Part shown: one piece after another, positions 1 to 8,302 of the stretch
Layout: every line of letters begins with the position of its first letter
How positions within the stretch are numbered: the stretch's first letter is position 1
Assembly: GCA_001247695.2 (NCBI GenBank)
Contig: LGRX02013700.1
Coordinates: 1-19,094, forward strand
Reading direction: 5' to 3'
Source of the DNA: Cymbomonas tetramitiformis
Lineage: Eukaryota > Chlorophyta > Pyramimonadophyceae > Pyramimonadales > Pyramimonadaceae
Length of the DNA stretch: 19,094 nt
Program-made: the position numbers and the translations under genes
The notes under the pieces: model-generated
Databases searched by the model: none
The model's input: the letters and a program-made list of their open reading frames with translations, nothing else
What the model was told of the DNA's origin: nothing

Positions 1-346
1 CTCGATGGTGTCGCCGTCCCTTCTCCTTCAGTAGCACCACTGAGAACTCATCGTCGCCACAATGAACGTGCTGCCGTGACAACGAGGTCCCCGTGTCCGG
101 TCTGCCGAAGGTCACGAAGGCCACAACCACGTAGGTAAAGGCTCGCAGTAGCTGCAGCTCCTCAGGCGATCTCGGATTCAACTTCAGCGCTGCTTCGTGC
201 ACACGTCGTACGTGTGCCGCTGGCAGCCACGTCCGCTGGGTCTCGATGTTCTCCTCCTGCACCGCCAGCTCCGCCTGGATGGTCGCCATCCCCTTCACAG
301 CTCGGGTCACAGAACGCCCCTTCGCTGGTCCAGGGAAACCAAGGTC
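1..346 (-). pseudogene. Element X tyrosine recombinase, catalytic-domain part (cut off by the window edge)
   Basis: The minus strand is open from 346 to 1 (about 115 codons). It starts with a DLGFPGPAKG segment, the usual link between the core-binding and catalytic domains of DIRS-type recombinases. A predicted helix follows, then TFGRPDTG, whose Arg is the likely box I catalytic residue, and a KGRRHHR-like strand. The HxxR box and the nucleophilic Tyr lie beyond base 1. It continues in frame from the fragment at 5388-6022; element A separates the two parts between the residues NNYHE and DLG. The recombinase would insert the cDNA circle into the genome. Here it is a disrupted gene. Confidence 0.8.
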
Positions 347-347
347 C

Positions 348-791
348 GTGTAAATACTTGAGAAATTTATTTCTCAATTATTTTGGAAGTACGGGGGAGA
401 AAATTTCTGCTTGCAAAAAATGAGCCCGAGGCTCGACGAGGACATGTGAATTTTTTGCGGATTTTTTCCCGAGGATTTCTCAAGGCAGAGCCGAGGAATC
501 CGCGGGGTCGACTTCTCTGTGTTCTGATTGGCTACGGTGTCACGGGGGAGCCGTGACAGTCGAGTCAGATCTGTGTTCAGGCAGAGCCGGAACACAGATG
601 TGCTTTCTGATTGGTCGAGCGAGATCTGTGTTCATGCGGAGCATGCAACACAGATGTGCACTTTGCAAGGCTTGTGTCGCTAGGGCGGAGCCCGTGAAGA
701 TGAAGAGACTCTCGGAGCTTTTGAAATAAGCTGCGACAGTTCACTTCACTTCATTCTGCGAGAACTTCGGGCTCCGAGTCTACCAATTCAA
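348..791 (+). repeat. 5' terminal repeat of element A
   Basis: This 444-base block is repeated in inverse at 18592-19036 (element B) with scattered substitutions. It is dense in hairpins. TTGAGAAAT with its complement at 358-377 has a 2-nt loop; GAGCC/GGCTC lies near 422-434; TGTCACGG/CCGTGACA near 537-557. Two related hairpins with ATCTGTGTT arms lie near 571-599 and 630-656. Two ATTGG (reverse CCAAT) boxes lie near 525 and 612 and could be promoter elements, though this is not shown. A short related stretch (AAGTAC, GGGAGA, AATTTCTG) appears in inverse at the 3' end of A. Confidence 0.75.
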
Positions 792-837
792 AAAGTTCCG
801 TTTGAAATTTCAAACTTTTTCGAAGTTCTCGCAGAAT
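753..837. repeat. 17-nt perfect inverted repeat at the inner edge of the A terminal repeat
   Basis: ATTCTGCGAGAACTTCG at 753-769 is repeated exactly in inverse at 821-837. The loop contains the palindrome TTTGAAATTTCAAA (801-814) flanked by AAAAAGTT and CTTTTT. A further palindrome, ATCCGTCGACGGAT, follows at 836-849. The right arm and loop are missing from element B, whose deletion begins at the base corresponding to 792. Confidence 0.8.
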
Positions 838-2235
838 CCGTCGACGGATGGTCGGACGTAAGAGTCTGAAAGGAATGCGCTGCGAGTCGAAGCGGGGACG
901 GGCGTATCGCCGTGCCGCGAGTTACGAACACGCAGGTTTGAGAAGGGGTTTTCGTTTGGTTTGCGATTTTGTTTGCGCGAGTGTTTGAGTTGACTATCTG
1001 TTAGATTCGGGGACGCACGCGTTGCGGTGAACGTACGCAATGGCTTGGAATATATTGACTGGCATCGGATCCGGGCGCAGTCTGTGTGCGTCGCTCACTG
1101 AGGGCCGTTTTCCTATCGGTACGGCTGTCATGGAGGCGGCGAAGCGGTGTTAGATGACTTGTTCAACTTCTTTTGTTTTTTTCGAGTTTGCGCAAAGTGC
1201 CGCAGGTTTCGGAGGCTTTCGTGCGGGAATGGAGAAGCACGCACGCTGGCGACAGAGATATGCGGAAAAGGTAAAGTCAGATTTCTTAGAGGGGTTCTTC
1301 GGGAAGGATGATGTAGGGAAAACAAGGAAGAAGGCGAAACGCTAGAGCGCGTTTATTGGGGTAAGTTTCACGTTCGTTGCACCGGCGTGGGGCGTGTGGA
1401 AATTTGAGCTGGGAGTCAGAACCGCGGTGCAGCGAGTGCGCGCGAGTCCTTGCTGAGGGGATGGGGCAAGAAACGAACACGTTGTTTCGCGGCGGTTATG
1501 ATTAGCGTTTTGCGCTTTTGTTTGCGCAAGTCTGCACCTTTGCTTTCGAATTCAGGTCTGTGCAGTACGTGTGGAGGCGACGCGGAGGCGAGTTATCGGC
1601 GGTTGCGACGTCTTGGAGGTACGTGTTGGATGGTGGGGCCGTTGCGACGGCAGCAGCGTGGTGTTGTGCTGTAATTTTTGGTCAGGTACTTGCGCGTGGA
1701 GCCGTGGTGAAAGAAAATTGAGGTAGCAGTGAGAATGAATTGCAGGGTCCAATGAGTTGTGAGTGCGTTTGAGTGGTTGGGCAGTGGAGCCTGTGATGAT
1801 GAAGGAAAGAAGAGTTTGTTTCTGGAGAATTGATCCTACAGGAAGCGAGGTTCCGGGAGGACGTACTCCTGGGAAACACAGAAGTCTGGACGTTGAAACT
1901 ACCAGGAAATAGATGCAGGAAGTGTGCCCGGCATATCTGCTCTGGGACTGGTTTTAGAGTTGTCGAGTGAAAAGTGAAAAATGGGATGGTGCACGATTTG
2001 ACTAAGCCTGTGGAGTTTCTTTTGTGAATGACAATTGTGAGTTTTGAAAGTAAGAAGGTTGCCTTTGTGGGAGCGGAGTTTGCACTGGGACAGTCATATT
2101 GTTTTATGGCTAGGATTGACCGGAAGAGTGCTTACCGGGTTGTCACCTTTGCTGCAGACTAGTGAATCTCAAGATTTTGTGAGGATGGACACGAGGTTTT
2201 CCTTTTTGGGCTAAGGCTGCCCGGGGGGGTTGGTC
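792..2235 (+). other. Long stretch of element A without a recognisable gene
   Basis: About 1.44 kb lies between the terminal repeat and the RT remnant. No frame is open for more than about 75 codons and no Gag or RT motif is recognisable. Related T/G-rich phrases containing TTTTGTTTGCGC recur near 965 and 1516. Element B lacks this entire stretch and has 42 unrelated-looking bases instead. It may be the eroded place of gag and the front of RT, or an acquired filler. Confidence 0.5.
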
Positions 2236-2288
2236 TCCGATGTTACTGTGCTGAATTCCGGGATGCTCCAGAGTAGAGGGTTCCCGGG

Positions 2289-2477
2289 GTGGTTGTATAC
2301 CTTGATGAAATTCTGCTGGTGGCGGACTCTGAAGAGGCGTGTCAGCAGGGGTTCGAGATGTTGATTGAGCTTGTCGAGTGCTTGGGCGTTGAGGCAAAAT
2401 TGTTTCTAAGGACTTGGTATGACTTCCTCGAGAGAGCCAGGAGCACGAGAAGAGCAATGATCAAGCAGTGGTTTTGA
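2289..2477 (+). pseudogene. RT remnant of element A starting at the YxDD box
   Basis: The frame opens with VVYLDEILLVAD, which aligns with the YxDD catalytic strand of DIRS-type RT (YMDDFLVLV in X, YLDDFLLIG in P), but the second Asp is Glu. It is followed by a helix ending in LGVEAK, then a stop at 2475-2477. An in-frame TAG at 2274-2276 sits just upstream. Nothing upstream resembles the fingers or palm, including the first catalytic Asp. Element B has the same truncated start with YPDE, so the loss is ancestral. It cannot be an active polymerase. Confidence 0.75.
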
Positions 2478-2820
2478 ACAAGAGGCCTGTGGTCAGAGAT
2501 TTCCTTGCAGAGGATGTTGCAGGGGAAGAGGTTGTTGACAGGGGAATGGTGGTTTCTTCGGCGGTGTTGTACGGGGCCAAGATGTTCCTTAGGTCCGGGT
2601 ATGATTTTATCGGCAGAGCCGGTAGAATGAGAAGGTTCTATGACACTGTGCCAAAAGTCCTCAGTCGGGACTTGATGTGGCTGGCTAAGATTTTGGAAGA
2701 GTATAACGGTCAGGCTGTAGTATTGAACCGGAGACCGGTGGGGAGAGATTTCTTTGCAGTGGATGCTGCCGGGGAAGAGGCAGTAGACGGAGGAATGGGT
2801 GGTTTCTTCGGGGGAAGATG
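2394..2820 (+). repeat. Ancestral imperfect duplication ahead of RNase H
   Basis: The stretch encoding AKLFLRTWYDF...VVLNKRPVVRDFL...GEEVVDRGM (2394-2575) is followed by a second, longer version encoding AKMFLRSGYDF...VVLNRRPVGRDFF...GEEAVDGGM (about 2578-2820). The second copy has an extra segment with YDTVPKVLSRDLMW. Both units are present in element B, so the duplication precedes the split of the two copies. Only the second unit keeps the RNase H-like AVDA and GGFFGG pattern. Confidence 0.7.
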
Positions 2821-3710
2821 GTTTGCAGTGAAGTGGGAAGAAGTGAGGCAATGGAGAGTACAACCATTCAGCCCGTTCAGAGATGTGGCATCGAGCCACA
2901 TCAACTATTTGGAGTTGTTTGTGATTTTCTGGGCCCTGAAGAAGTGGGGGCACCTGTTGAGAGGGCGCACGATTGTCATATGGAGTGACAATGAAGCAGC
3001 CAGACTTATGACGAGGAACCTGTGGGGGAAAACAACTTTCATTCCTCTGTTGAAGGAGATTTTGTTGCTGACCATAAGACATGATGTGAGATTGGTAATG
3101 AAGAGGATTTCCACAAAGGAAAATGATTTAGTTGACGCCCTTAGTAGGAGTCAGATGAAAAGATTCTATGACCTGTTGAAATTGTGGTCAAGAAGGGAGT
3201 CCCCGAGGGACCTGGATGATTGGATGGTGGAAGACTGGTTGTGGGACAAGATTAGGGTGCTCGGGCCCTTCGCAGTGGATGCGTGCTGTGACGAAGTGGG
3301 GGGGGTTGAACTCCCGATGTTTTCGGTGGTGGTCCAAGGAGGACTCTTGTTTGTTGAATCAGTGGAGGGGGTTGAAAGTATACTGTAACCCACCTTTTTC
3401 GTCGCTGTGGGAGATTCTGACTCACTTTCTCAGAGAGAAGAGGGCAGCGCCTGGTACAACCTCTGCAGGGTTTGTGCTGCCTTTTTGGCCGACAGAGAGA
3501 TTTTGGCTAGAGATTGTGGTGCCGGCTATAAAGGCCGGGTTGTTTGTAGTACTGGAATATATTCCAGTGGACAGTGAAGTGTTCACCTCCCCAAACGGGG
3601 TGAGAGGATTGAGGAAGGACTATGGCCCCACCCGGTGGCCGGTGGTGCTAGTTGCCTGCCCAGTGACAGCCCCAAAAGGGAAAGCATGGAAGAAAATTGG
3701 TTGTAACTAA
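2468..3710 (+). pseudogene. Element A RNase H plus Dam-like MT domain (frameshifted)
   Basis: This is the C-terminal part of a DIRS-type pol. RNase H features in order are FAVDAAGEE...GGFFGGRW, YLELFVIFWALKKW (acidic Glu), IVIWSDNEAA (Asp) and the final NDLVDALSR (Asp). The region after it, GPFAVDACCDEVGG, then CNPPFS and FVLPFWP, matches the Dam-like domain of DIRS/PAT elements, with NPPF as the MT box. The frame breaks at 3301-3308: A has four extra bases at a G run compared with B, so the tail is read in the frame ending at 3710. No ATG start is evident. It overlaps the recombinase start (ATG 3686) as in B. Confidence 0.8.
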
Positions 3711-5210
3711 CCATGGAGGTGGGTTAAGGGGCAATGCAGAGTATGCAATGCCCAAGGAGTGGCTGAAAGCCAGATGGAACTTCATCCTGAGTGTTGCTGA
3801 TGCGGACAACACGAAGAAGAATCACACGACCGGCCAGAGAGCCTTTGTCAGATTTATGCTAGCCTTCGGAGAAGGACCGGTGGTACCGGTGTCAGTTGAG
3901 GACCTAGCAATGTTTTATGTATTTCAGTCACCGACTTGTAAAGTCTCCACCCTGAAGAGCTATACAGCCGGTGTGAGGAGACTGCATCTGGAAGCTAAGT
4001 TTGAGTGGGTGCCTGCTAGTCACCGATTTTCTGTAGCTCAGACTATGAGAGGCCTGAAGAGGTTGCTGGGAGTTGAAGTAATGCAGAAACTCCCAATTAC
4101 ACTGTTTATGCTGGCCAGAATGTATCAAGTAATGGATTTTAAAGATTGTAACATGGTGACTTTGTGGGCAGCTATGTTGACTGCTTTGTTGTGCCTACTG
4201 CGAAAAGACAATGTCTGTGTAGGCAAAGTGGATGCCTTTAATGTTAGGCGGGGCCTTCGGAGAAAGGACTTTGTTATGTTGAAAGATACAGTGTGGGTAA
4301 CACTGGTGTTCTCTAAGGTAATCCAGTTTGAGGAAAGAACACATAGAGTGGCCATGAGGGCCACAGGTGGAATGTTGTGCCCGAGACGGGCGCTGGACAA
4401 GTGTTTTGAGTTGACTCCGGCAGAGCCAGAGAGCCTAGCTTTCTTGTGGAAGTCAAAGGGCAAGATGGTGACCCATGGCACACGGAGTGTTTGTGGGGGT
4501 CCTTCGGAGAAAGGGCAGTGTGGCCATGAGGGCCACGGGTGGAATGTTGTGCCCGAGACGGGCACTGGCCAAGTGTTTTGCGCCGACTCCGGCAGAGCCG
4601 GAGAGCCCGGCTTTCTTGTGGAAGTCAAAGGGCAAGATGGTGACCCATGGCACACGGAGTGTTTGTGGGGGTCCTTCGGAGAAAGGACTTTGTTATGCTT
4701 AAAGAGACAGTGTGGGTAACACTGGGGTTCTCGAAAGTCATTCAGTTTGAAGAAAGAACACACAGAGTGGCCAGGAGGGCCACAGGTGGCATGTTGTGCC
4801 CGAGACGGGCACTGGCCAAGTGTTTTGAGTTGACTCCGGCAGAGCCGGGGAGCCCGGCTTCCTTGTGGAAGTCAAAGGGCAGGACAATGCCCATGACACA
4901 CGGAGTGTTTGTGGGGGAGATGAAGAAGCTGATCCGGAGGATCGGCCTTGACCCGAGTCAGTACTCGGGACAAAGTTTTCCGAGAGGGGGGGGCACGGTG
5001 GCCTTCAACCTCGGGGTAGACCACCTGTTGATTGAGTTGCAAGGAGACTGGGTCTCCAATGCATACCAGAGGTATGAGCAGTTGATTGAGTCACGGAGGC
5101 TGGAGCTGCCAAAGAGGCTGGCTGCCAGAATGCGACAAGTAGAGAACAAGTGGAAGTGCATGAGGAAGCACAAGTCTGGCAGCAAGTCACTTCGGCATTT
5201 GGGTAGCTGA
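3686..5210 (+). pseudogene. Element A tyrosine recombinase, broken by a frameshift and tandem duplications
   Basis: The ATG at 3686 corresponds to the intact start in element B, but A lacks one C near 3700, so that start now runs into TAA. The main frame continues with a SAM-like core-binding domain (KKNHTTGQRAFVRFML; STLKSYTAGVRRLH). Box I is LLRKDNVCV near 4195. The middle of the catalytic domain is tandemly repeated, which throws the frame off, and it recovers for the last part: LDPSQYSGQSFPRGGG and GDWVSNAYQRYEQ with the likely catalytic Tyr. The HxxR His is Gln (4971-4973). Certainly a recombinase by origin, and almost certainly inactive. Confidence 0.8.
4254..4915 (+). repeat. Three tandem units inside the A recombinase
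   Basis: Units begin at CCTTCGGAGAAAGG: 4254-4500 (247 nt), 4501-4672 (172 nt, lacking about 75 nt that encode DFVMLK...EERTHR) and 4673 to about 4915. Units are highly similar but carry different substitutions. Units 1 and 3 read as recombinase catalytic-domain sequence; unit 2 is out of frame with unit 1. This probably arose by unequal exchange or by slippage during reverse transcription. Confidence 0.85.
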
Positions 5211-5387
5211 AGCGCCAGCCGGTTGGGAGGAAGGAACTTGCAGAAGCCGTGAGGCCCTGCGGTTGGGCTGACTCTTCGGCAACCCCGGTTGCAGACCACC
5301 TCCCTAGAAGTACTCAAAGTTTGTTGTGAAACAAAGGTGCTCATGAGCACCACCTTTGTCCCAGAAATTATCTCCCTGGGAAGTACT
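5211..5387 (+). other. 3' non-coding end of element A
   Basis: This is the short tail after the recombinase stop. TCCCTAGAAGTACT (5301-5314) is echoed by TCCCTGGGAAGTACT at the very 3' end (5373-5387), an arrangement that recalls an internal region matching the element end, as in DIRS elements. Between them is an imperfect palindrome around GGTGCTCATGAGCACC (about 5335-5361). In inverse, the end (AAGTAC...GGGAGA.AATTTCTG) resembles bases 385-408 of the 5' repeat. A full internal complementary region was not seen. Confidence 0.5.
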
Positions 5388-6022
5388 TTCGTGGTAGTTG
5401 TTGATGGCGGACAGGTACGGTTGTAAGGATGCCGACTGGATGTTCCCGTCCTCCAACAGAGAGGCGATGTACAGCAACACAGTCGCCTCCGACGCTGGCA
5501 GCCACGGCCGTTGGTCACGCTCACAAAATAAAATGAATCGCCGTGCCTTCGGTCCGTAGTTGTCCTTCGTCGTGTCCAGCAGTGCCTTTCTCTGCATCGA
5601 CACCGCCAGTTCGGTGAGCCGGGAAGGTCCCAACTCACCCCTCCACCGCTCACAAAGTGAGCGCGTGAGGAAACTTTGTACAACACCACCGCGCTTGTAC
5701 TCTTCGTAGTTGCCTCCGCTGCTCCGCTCGGTGTTCTCGCCGTCCGCGTCTGTTGTCTCGTCCGTGCTGTTGATGATTTTGAAGTTCTCTTCGGACAAGT
5801 CTAGCGTCTCCTCGTCGCCGTCGTCGTACAGCACGTGCGCCTTCCCGTCCTCGTTGAACTCATTCACCACACCCGGGTAGAAGCAGTCATCGTCCTTCCA
5901 GAACACCTCGATTCTTGTACCCACGGTCACCTTGCTTGCTGTCGTACTCGTAGCAGAGCTTCTTCGTACTTCAGCAGCGTAGTAACTCACGGGCGCGCCT
6001 CGATGAAGAACATCACAGCGTT
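5388..6022 (-). pseudogene. Element X tyrosine recombinase, N-terminal half with Tudor-like domain
   Basis: About 211 codons are open on the minus strand. After some 30 residues comes a compact barrel-like domain at 5927-5772: GTRIEVFWKDDDCFYPGVV, then a turn, HVLYDDGDEETLDL and a final strand. This is the Tudor/Agenet pattern found in chromatin readers, with aromatic residues in the expected ligand cage. An acidic linker follows, then the SAM-like core-binding domain (KDNYGPKARRFILFC; ATVLLYIASLL; LQPYLSAINNYHE) at about 5609-5390. The natural ATG lies on the far side of element P, overlapping the Trp codon near 13424; only ATGG is left there. The frame resumes at 346-1 beyond element A. Confidence 0.8.
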
Positions 6023-6400
6023 CCAAAATTATTGGCACTATAATTTCGGTTATCCGCCTGCAATCGGATCACAGCCCCCCCCCAGCCGGCCTGTCCACTG
6101 GGGGGAGAGATGGCCCCGCCATCTGGCAGCGCTAGCTGCCGGGGGGGGCGCGAACTCGGCTCCCGATTCGCGCCCCCTGCAGATCGTTAGATCTGCAGGG
6201 CCTGATCGCCAGGAGGCTCCCTGATCGTTAGATCTAGGGACCCAGGGACCCTGCTCAGGCCCGATCGGGCCGCTAGGCCCGATCAGCACACAGCCGAGGC
6301 ATCGGCTGTGAGGGAGTTGCATAAACTGACTGTAACATCGTTACAGCCAGTTTTCTCACTTCACGCCCTCAGGTGCATAGCACCGTTCAGCTTTTTCTTC
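6023..6400 (+). repeat. A1 split direct repeat: array of hairpins
   Basis: Nearly identical to A2 at 12588-12962 (378 versus 375 nt; the main difference is a run of 9 versus 6 C). Hairpins follow one another: 6026-6046, 6052-6069, 6078-6105, 6108-6124, 6125-6140 (GGCAGC, loop GCTA), 6144-6177 (11-bp stem), 6176-6199 (10-bp stem CCTGCAGATC, loop GTTA), 6218-6240 (loop GTTA), 6263-6284 (stem GATCGGGCC, loop GCTA), 6289-6310 (9 bp), 6325-6351 (12 bp with one mismatch) and 6372-6384. In A1 only, TTCTCACTTCA (6353-6363) also pairs with 6410-6420. Confidence 0.92.
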
Positions 6401-6445
6401 TTTAGTTGCTGAAGTGAGAACGTTTCCGCTCAATTTTTGAAAAAT

Positions 6446-8302
6446 ATGGCCGCTCCAATCCCTGCCCCTACACCTGAGGAAGTTCGCGCGGCTTACACAG
6501 CGCCTCAAGTACTTCCGGCGATTACGGCGGCAGCAGCTTTCTTCGACACGGTCGCTACTGCCAGGATCGGTCGTGCGAAATTTTTGGAGGTCTCTGAGCA
6601 GTTAATTTTACGCCTTCAGCCCGTGGGGCCGGCTATTTCAGTACGTATTCCGCCGCCGGAGATTCCTCACCTTGCCAGGTTGCAGTTGGCGGGTATTTTG
6701 CTCCAAGATGGCACGACTCAGTCCGGATTCAGGCTGCCAGCAGATTGGGAGACGGGCGCTGGTTTAGCCATTTGGCGTAATGTCCGGGAGCAATCAATTC
6801 AACGCTGGAAACATGCTGGGGCTTTCTTGCAGTCACTGCGCGTTTTTGCAGCATCGCAAGTTCCAGTCGCGGGAGCTCCGGGAGGTGTACTGCCGATTCC
6901 GGGGGCCCTTGGTTTGGGCGCGGCTCCGGGTGCGCTGGGCCCTGCGATTAACCCTGTTTTACAGCTTTTGCAGACTCAGCTTCAAAAGCAGGCAGAAGAT
7001 CATGCGGCGGCACTTGCCGCGATGCAGGCTCAAATTACAGCGCAGGCCACGGCACATGCGGCTGCGTTAGCAGCCGCTCCAGTTGGTTTGCAAATAGCAG
7101 CGGTGGACCCTGCTATTCAACTTCTTTTGGACGAACTTTCGCAGGCGTCACACGTTACGGAGAAATGGTCCCTTCAAACTTTGGACGTGCTCGCGGAGGT
7201 TTTGTTGGTCCATGCTCGCCGGCTTTCGGCAGTGATCGTTGCCACGGGTTCCACCCGCTTTGGGGCGGACCCATTTGACACTGTTCGTCCGGCGAAAATG
7301 CCGTTGCTCCTGCATTTTTGCAGGGAACTTTTGGCCGAGGATCCGGACACCTTGGTGGGTCCGAGGGCGACGATGGAGCTGTTACAAGCTCGTGTCTTCT
7401 TGTTGAAGAAGACACTGATTGGATGGCAGGAGTTTGTCTCGCTGGTGGACCCTGCCTTTGTGACAACCGATTTTCAGGCTCTTGGGGGAGCGCGCACTGC
7501 TGCTCCGTTACCCGAGCGGGCGATGCCGGCCGTGGGGGCTCAGATGATCGTGCCGAAGACGCCGGCGAAGGCAGAGTTGTACCGCCAGCGCGAGTCTGAC
7601 ATCGAGGCTGCGGTTCGAGGCGACCCAGTCTCTGAGGAGGCTGCCCAATTCTCAGGTGGCTCCCTGTTAACCCGCTTGGCCCCTGTTGTCCCTTTGGGGG
7701 GCTTACACAAGGGGGTGGACTTGCGCGTTCGTCCGCTTCGCACCTTTGCGGAGGACGAGGAACCGCGCTGGGAGTTGGGCCTCGACGGCAAGTCGCGGCT
7801 GCATCTCAAGACAAAGTGCAAGACCATCGAGGAGTGGGAGCAGGCGTTTCTGCGCATCGCGGTGGAGTGCCCCTCTAAGGAGCAAGGAAGGGTGCTCCTC
7901 TCTTTCCACTCTTGGTTCAAACTGCGTGTTTCGCAGTTTGGATTCACTGTAATGTTGGAGTTTTACGACTTCTTAATGAAGCTCGTTACTGACAACAGGG
8001 CGGACATGTCCGAGCACCGTGTTAATACGGTGTGGCAGGAATTCCAGCTGCTGAAGTCTCGGGAGGGGACGGACATTTACACCCCGACATCGCGGGCGTC
8101 CCCAAACCCGAAGTCCCCGAAGGCGCCTCGGCTGGACTCGACTCCAACGAAGCCAGCAGCGCTCAAGCCCAAGACTTTCAAGGGCGAGCACTGCTGGAAC
8201 TTCAACAAAACCAAGGGGTGTTCTACTCCTGACTGCCCCCGCCCACACGTTTGCTCGAAGTGTGGGGGCAAGCACGCCCAACAGGCGTGCACGGTTAAGT
8301 GA
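6446..8302 (+). CDS. Element P Gag-like protein with zinc-binding tail
   Basis: The ATG at 6446 (context AAAATATGGCC) is chosen over a longer non-ATG frame; the product is 618 residues. The N-terminal third is hydrophobic and Ala/Pro-rich, with an Ala-rich helical stretch repeating HAAALAA (about 7000-7070) that may form a coiled coil. The region around IEEWEQAFLRIAVECP (about 7828-7875) resembles the conserved core of DIRS-type Gag. The C-terminus has C-x8-C-x4-C-x3-H (from CWNFNKTKGC) directly followed by C-x2-C-x3-H-x4-C, a nucleic-acid-binding pair typical of such Gags. It should package element RNA. The frame is intact and ends at TGA 8300-8302. Confidence 0.85.
   Translation: MAAPIPAPTPEEVRAAYTAPQVLPAITAAAAFFDTVATARIGRAKFLEVSEQLILRLQPVGPAISVRIPPPEIPHLARLQLAGILLQDGTTQSGFRLPADWETGAGLAIWRNVREQSIQRWKHAGAFLQSLRVFAASQVPVAGAPGGVLPIPGALGLGAAPGALGPAINPVLQLLQTQLQKQAEDHAAALAAMQAQITAQATAHAAALAAAPVGLQIAAVDPAIQLLLDELSQASHVTEKWSLQTLDVLAEVLLVHARRLSAVIVATGSTRFGADPFDTVRPAKMPLLLHFCRELLAEDPDTLVGPRATMELLQARVFLLKKTLIGWQEFVSLVDPAFVTTDFQALGGARTAAPLPERAMPAVGAQMIVPKTPAKAELYRQRESDIEAAVRGDPVSEEAAQFSGGSLLTRLAPVVPLGGLHKGVDLRVRPLRTFAEDEEPRWELGLDGKSRLHLKTKCKTIEEWEQAFLRIAVECPSKEQGRVLLSFHSWFKLRVSQFGFTVMLEFYDFLMKLVTDNRADMSEHRVNTVWQEFQLLKSREGTDIYTPTSRASPNPKSPKAPRLDSTPTKPAALKPKTFKGEHCWNFNKTKGCSTPDCPRPHVCSKCGGKHAQQACTVK

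Larger units (their letters stand above)
347..5387 (+). mobile_element. Element A: defective YR retrotransposon inserted in the X recombinase
   Basis: This insertion of about 5.04 kb splits the X recombinase frame. It contains a 5' terminal repeat, a long non-coding stretch, an RT remnant, RNase H plus MT-like coding, and a recombinase. The 5' end GTGTAAATA is shared with element B. The target is rejoined with at most one extra base (C at 347) and no evident target-site duplication, as expected for recombinase-mediated insertion. Gag and the front of RT are absent and there are several frameshifts, so it cannot be autonomous. Its orientation is opposite to X. Confidence 0.8.

Noticed and set aside
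1154..1345. Possible small basic protein in the non-coding stretch of element A.
   Set aside because: 63 codons, no family recognised, absent from element B, and no longer than chance frames nearby.
2468..3388. Programmed frameshift at the G run near 3301 in element A.
   Set aside because: Element B reads straight through without a shift; A has four extra bases, a simple indel.
5304..6038. The ATG at 6038 as the start of the Tudor-recombinase protein.
   Set aside because: That ATG and the first five codons lie in the A1 repeat of element P. The natural start is at the other side of the insertion.
6023..6400. CRISPR array or tRNA cluster in the hairpin-rich A repeat.
   Set aside because: The hairpins have different stems, no constant repeat with equal spacers, and no cloverleaf or T-loop signature.
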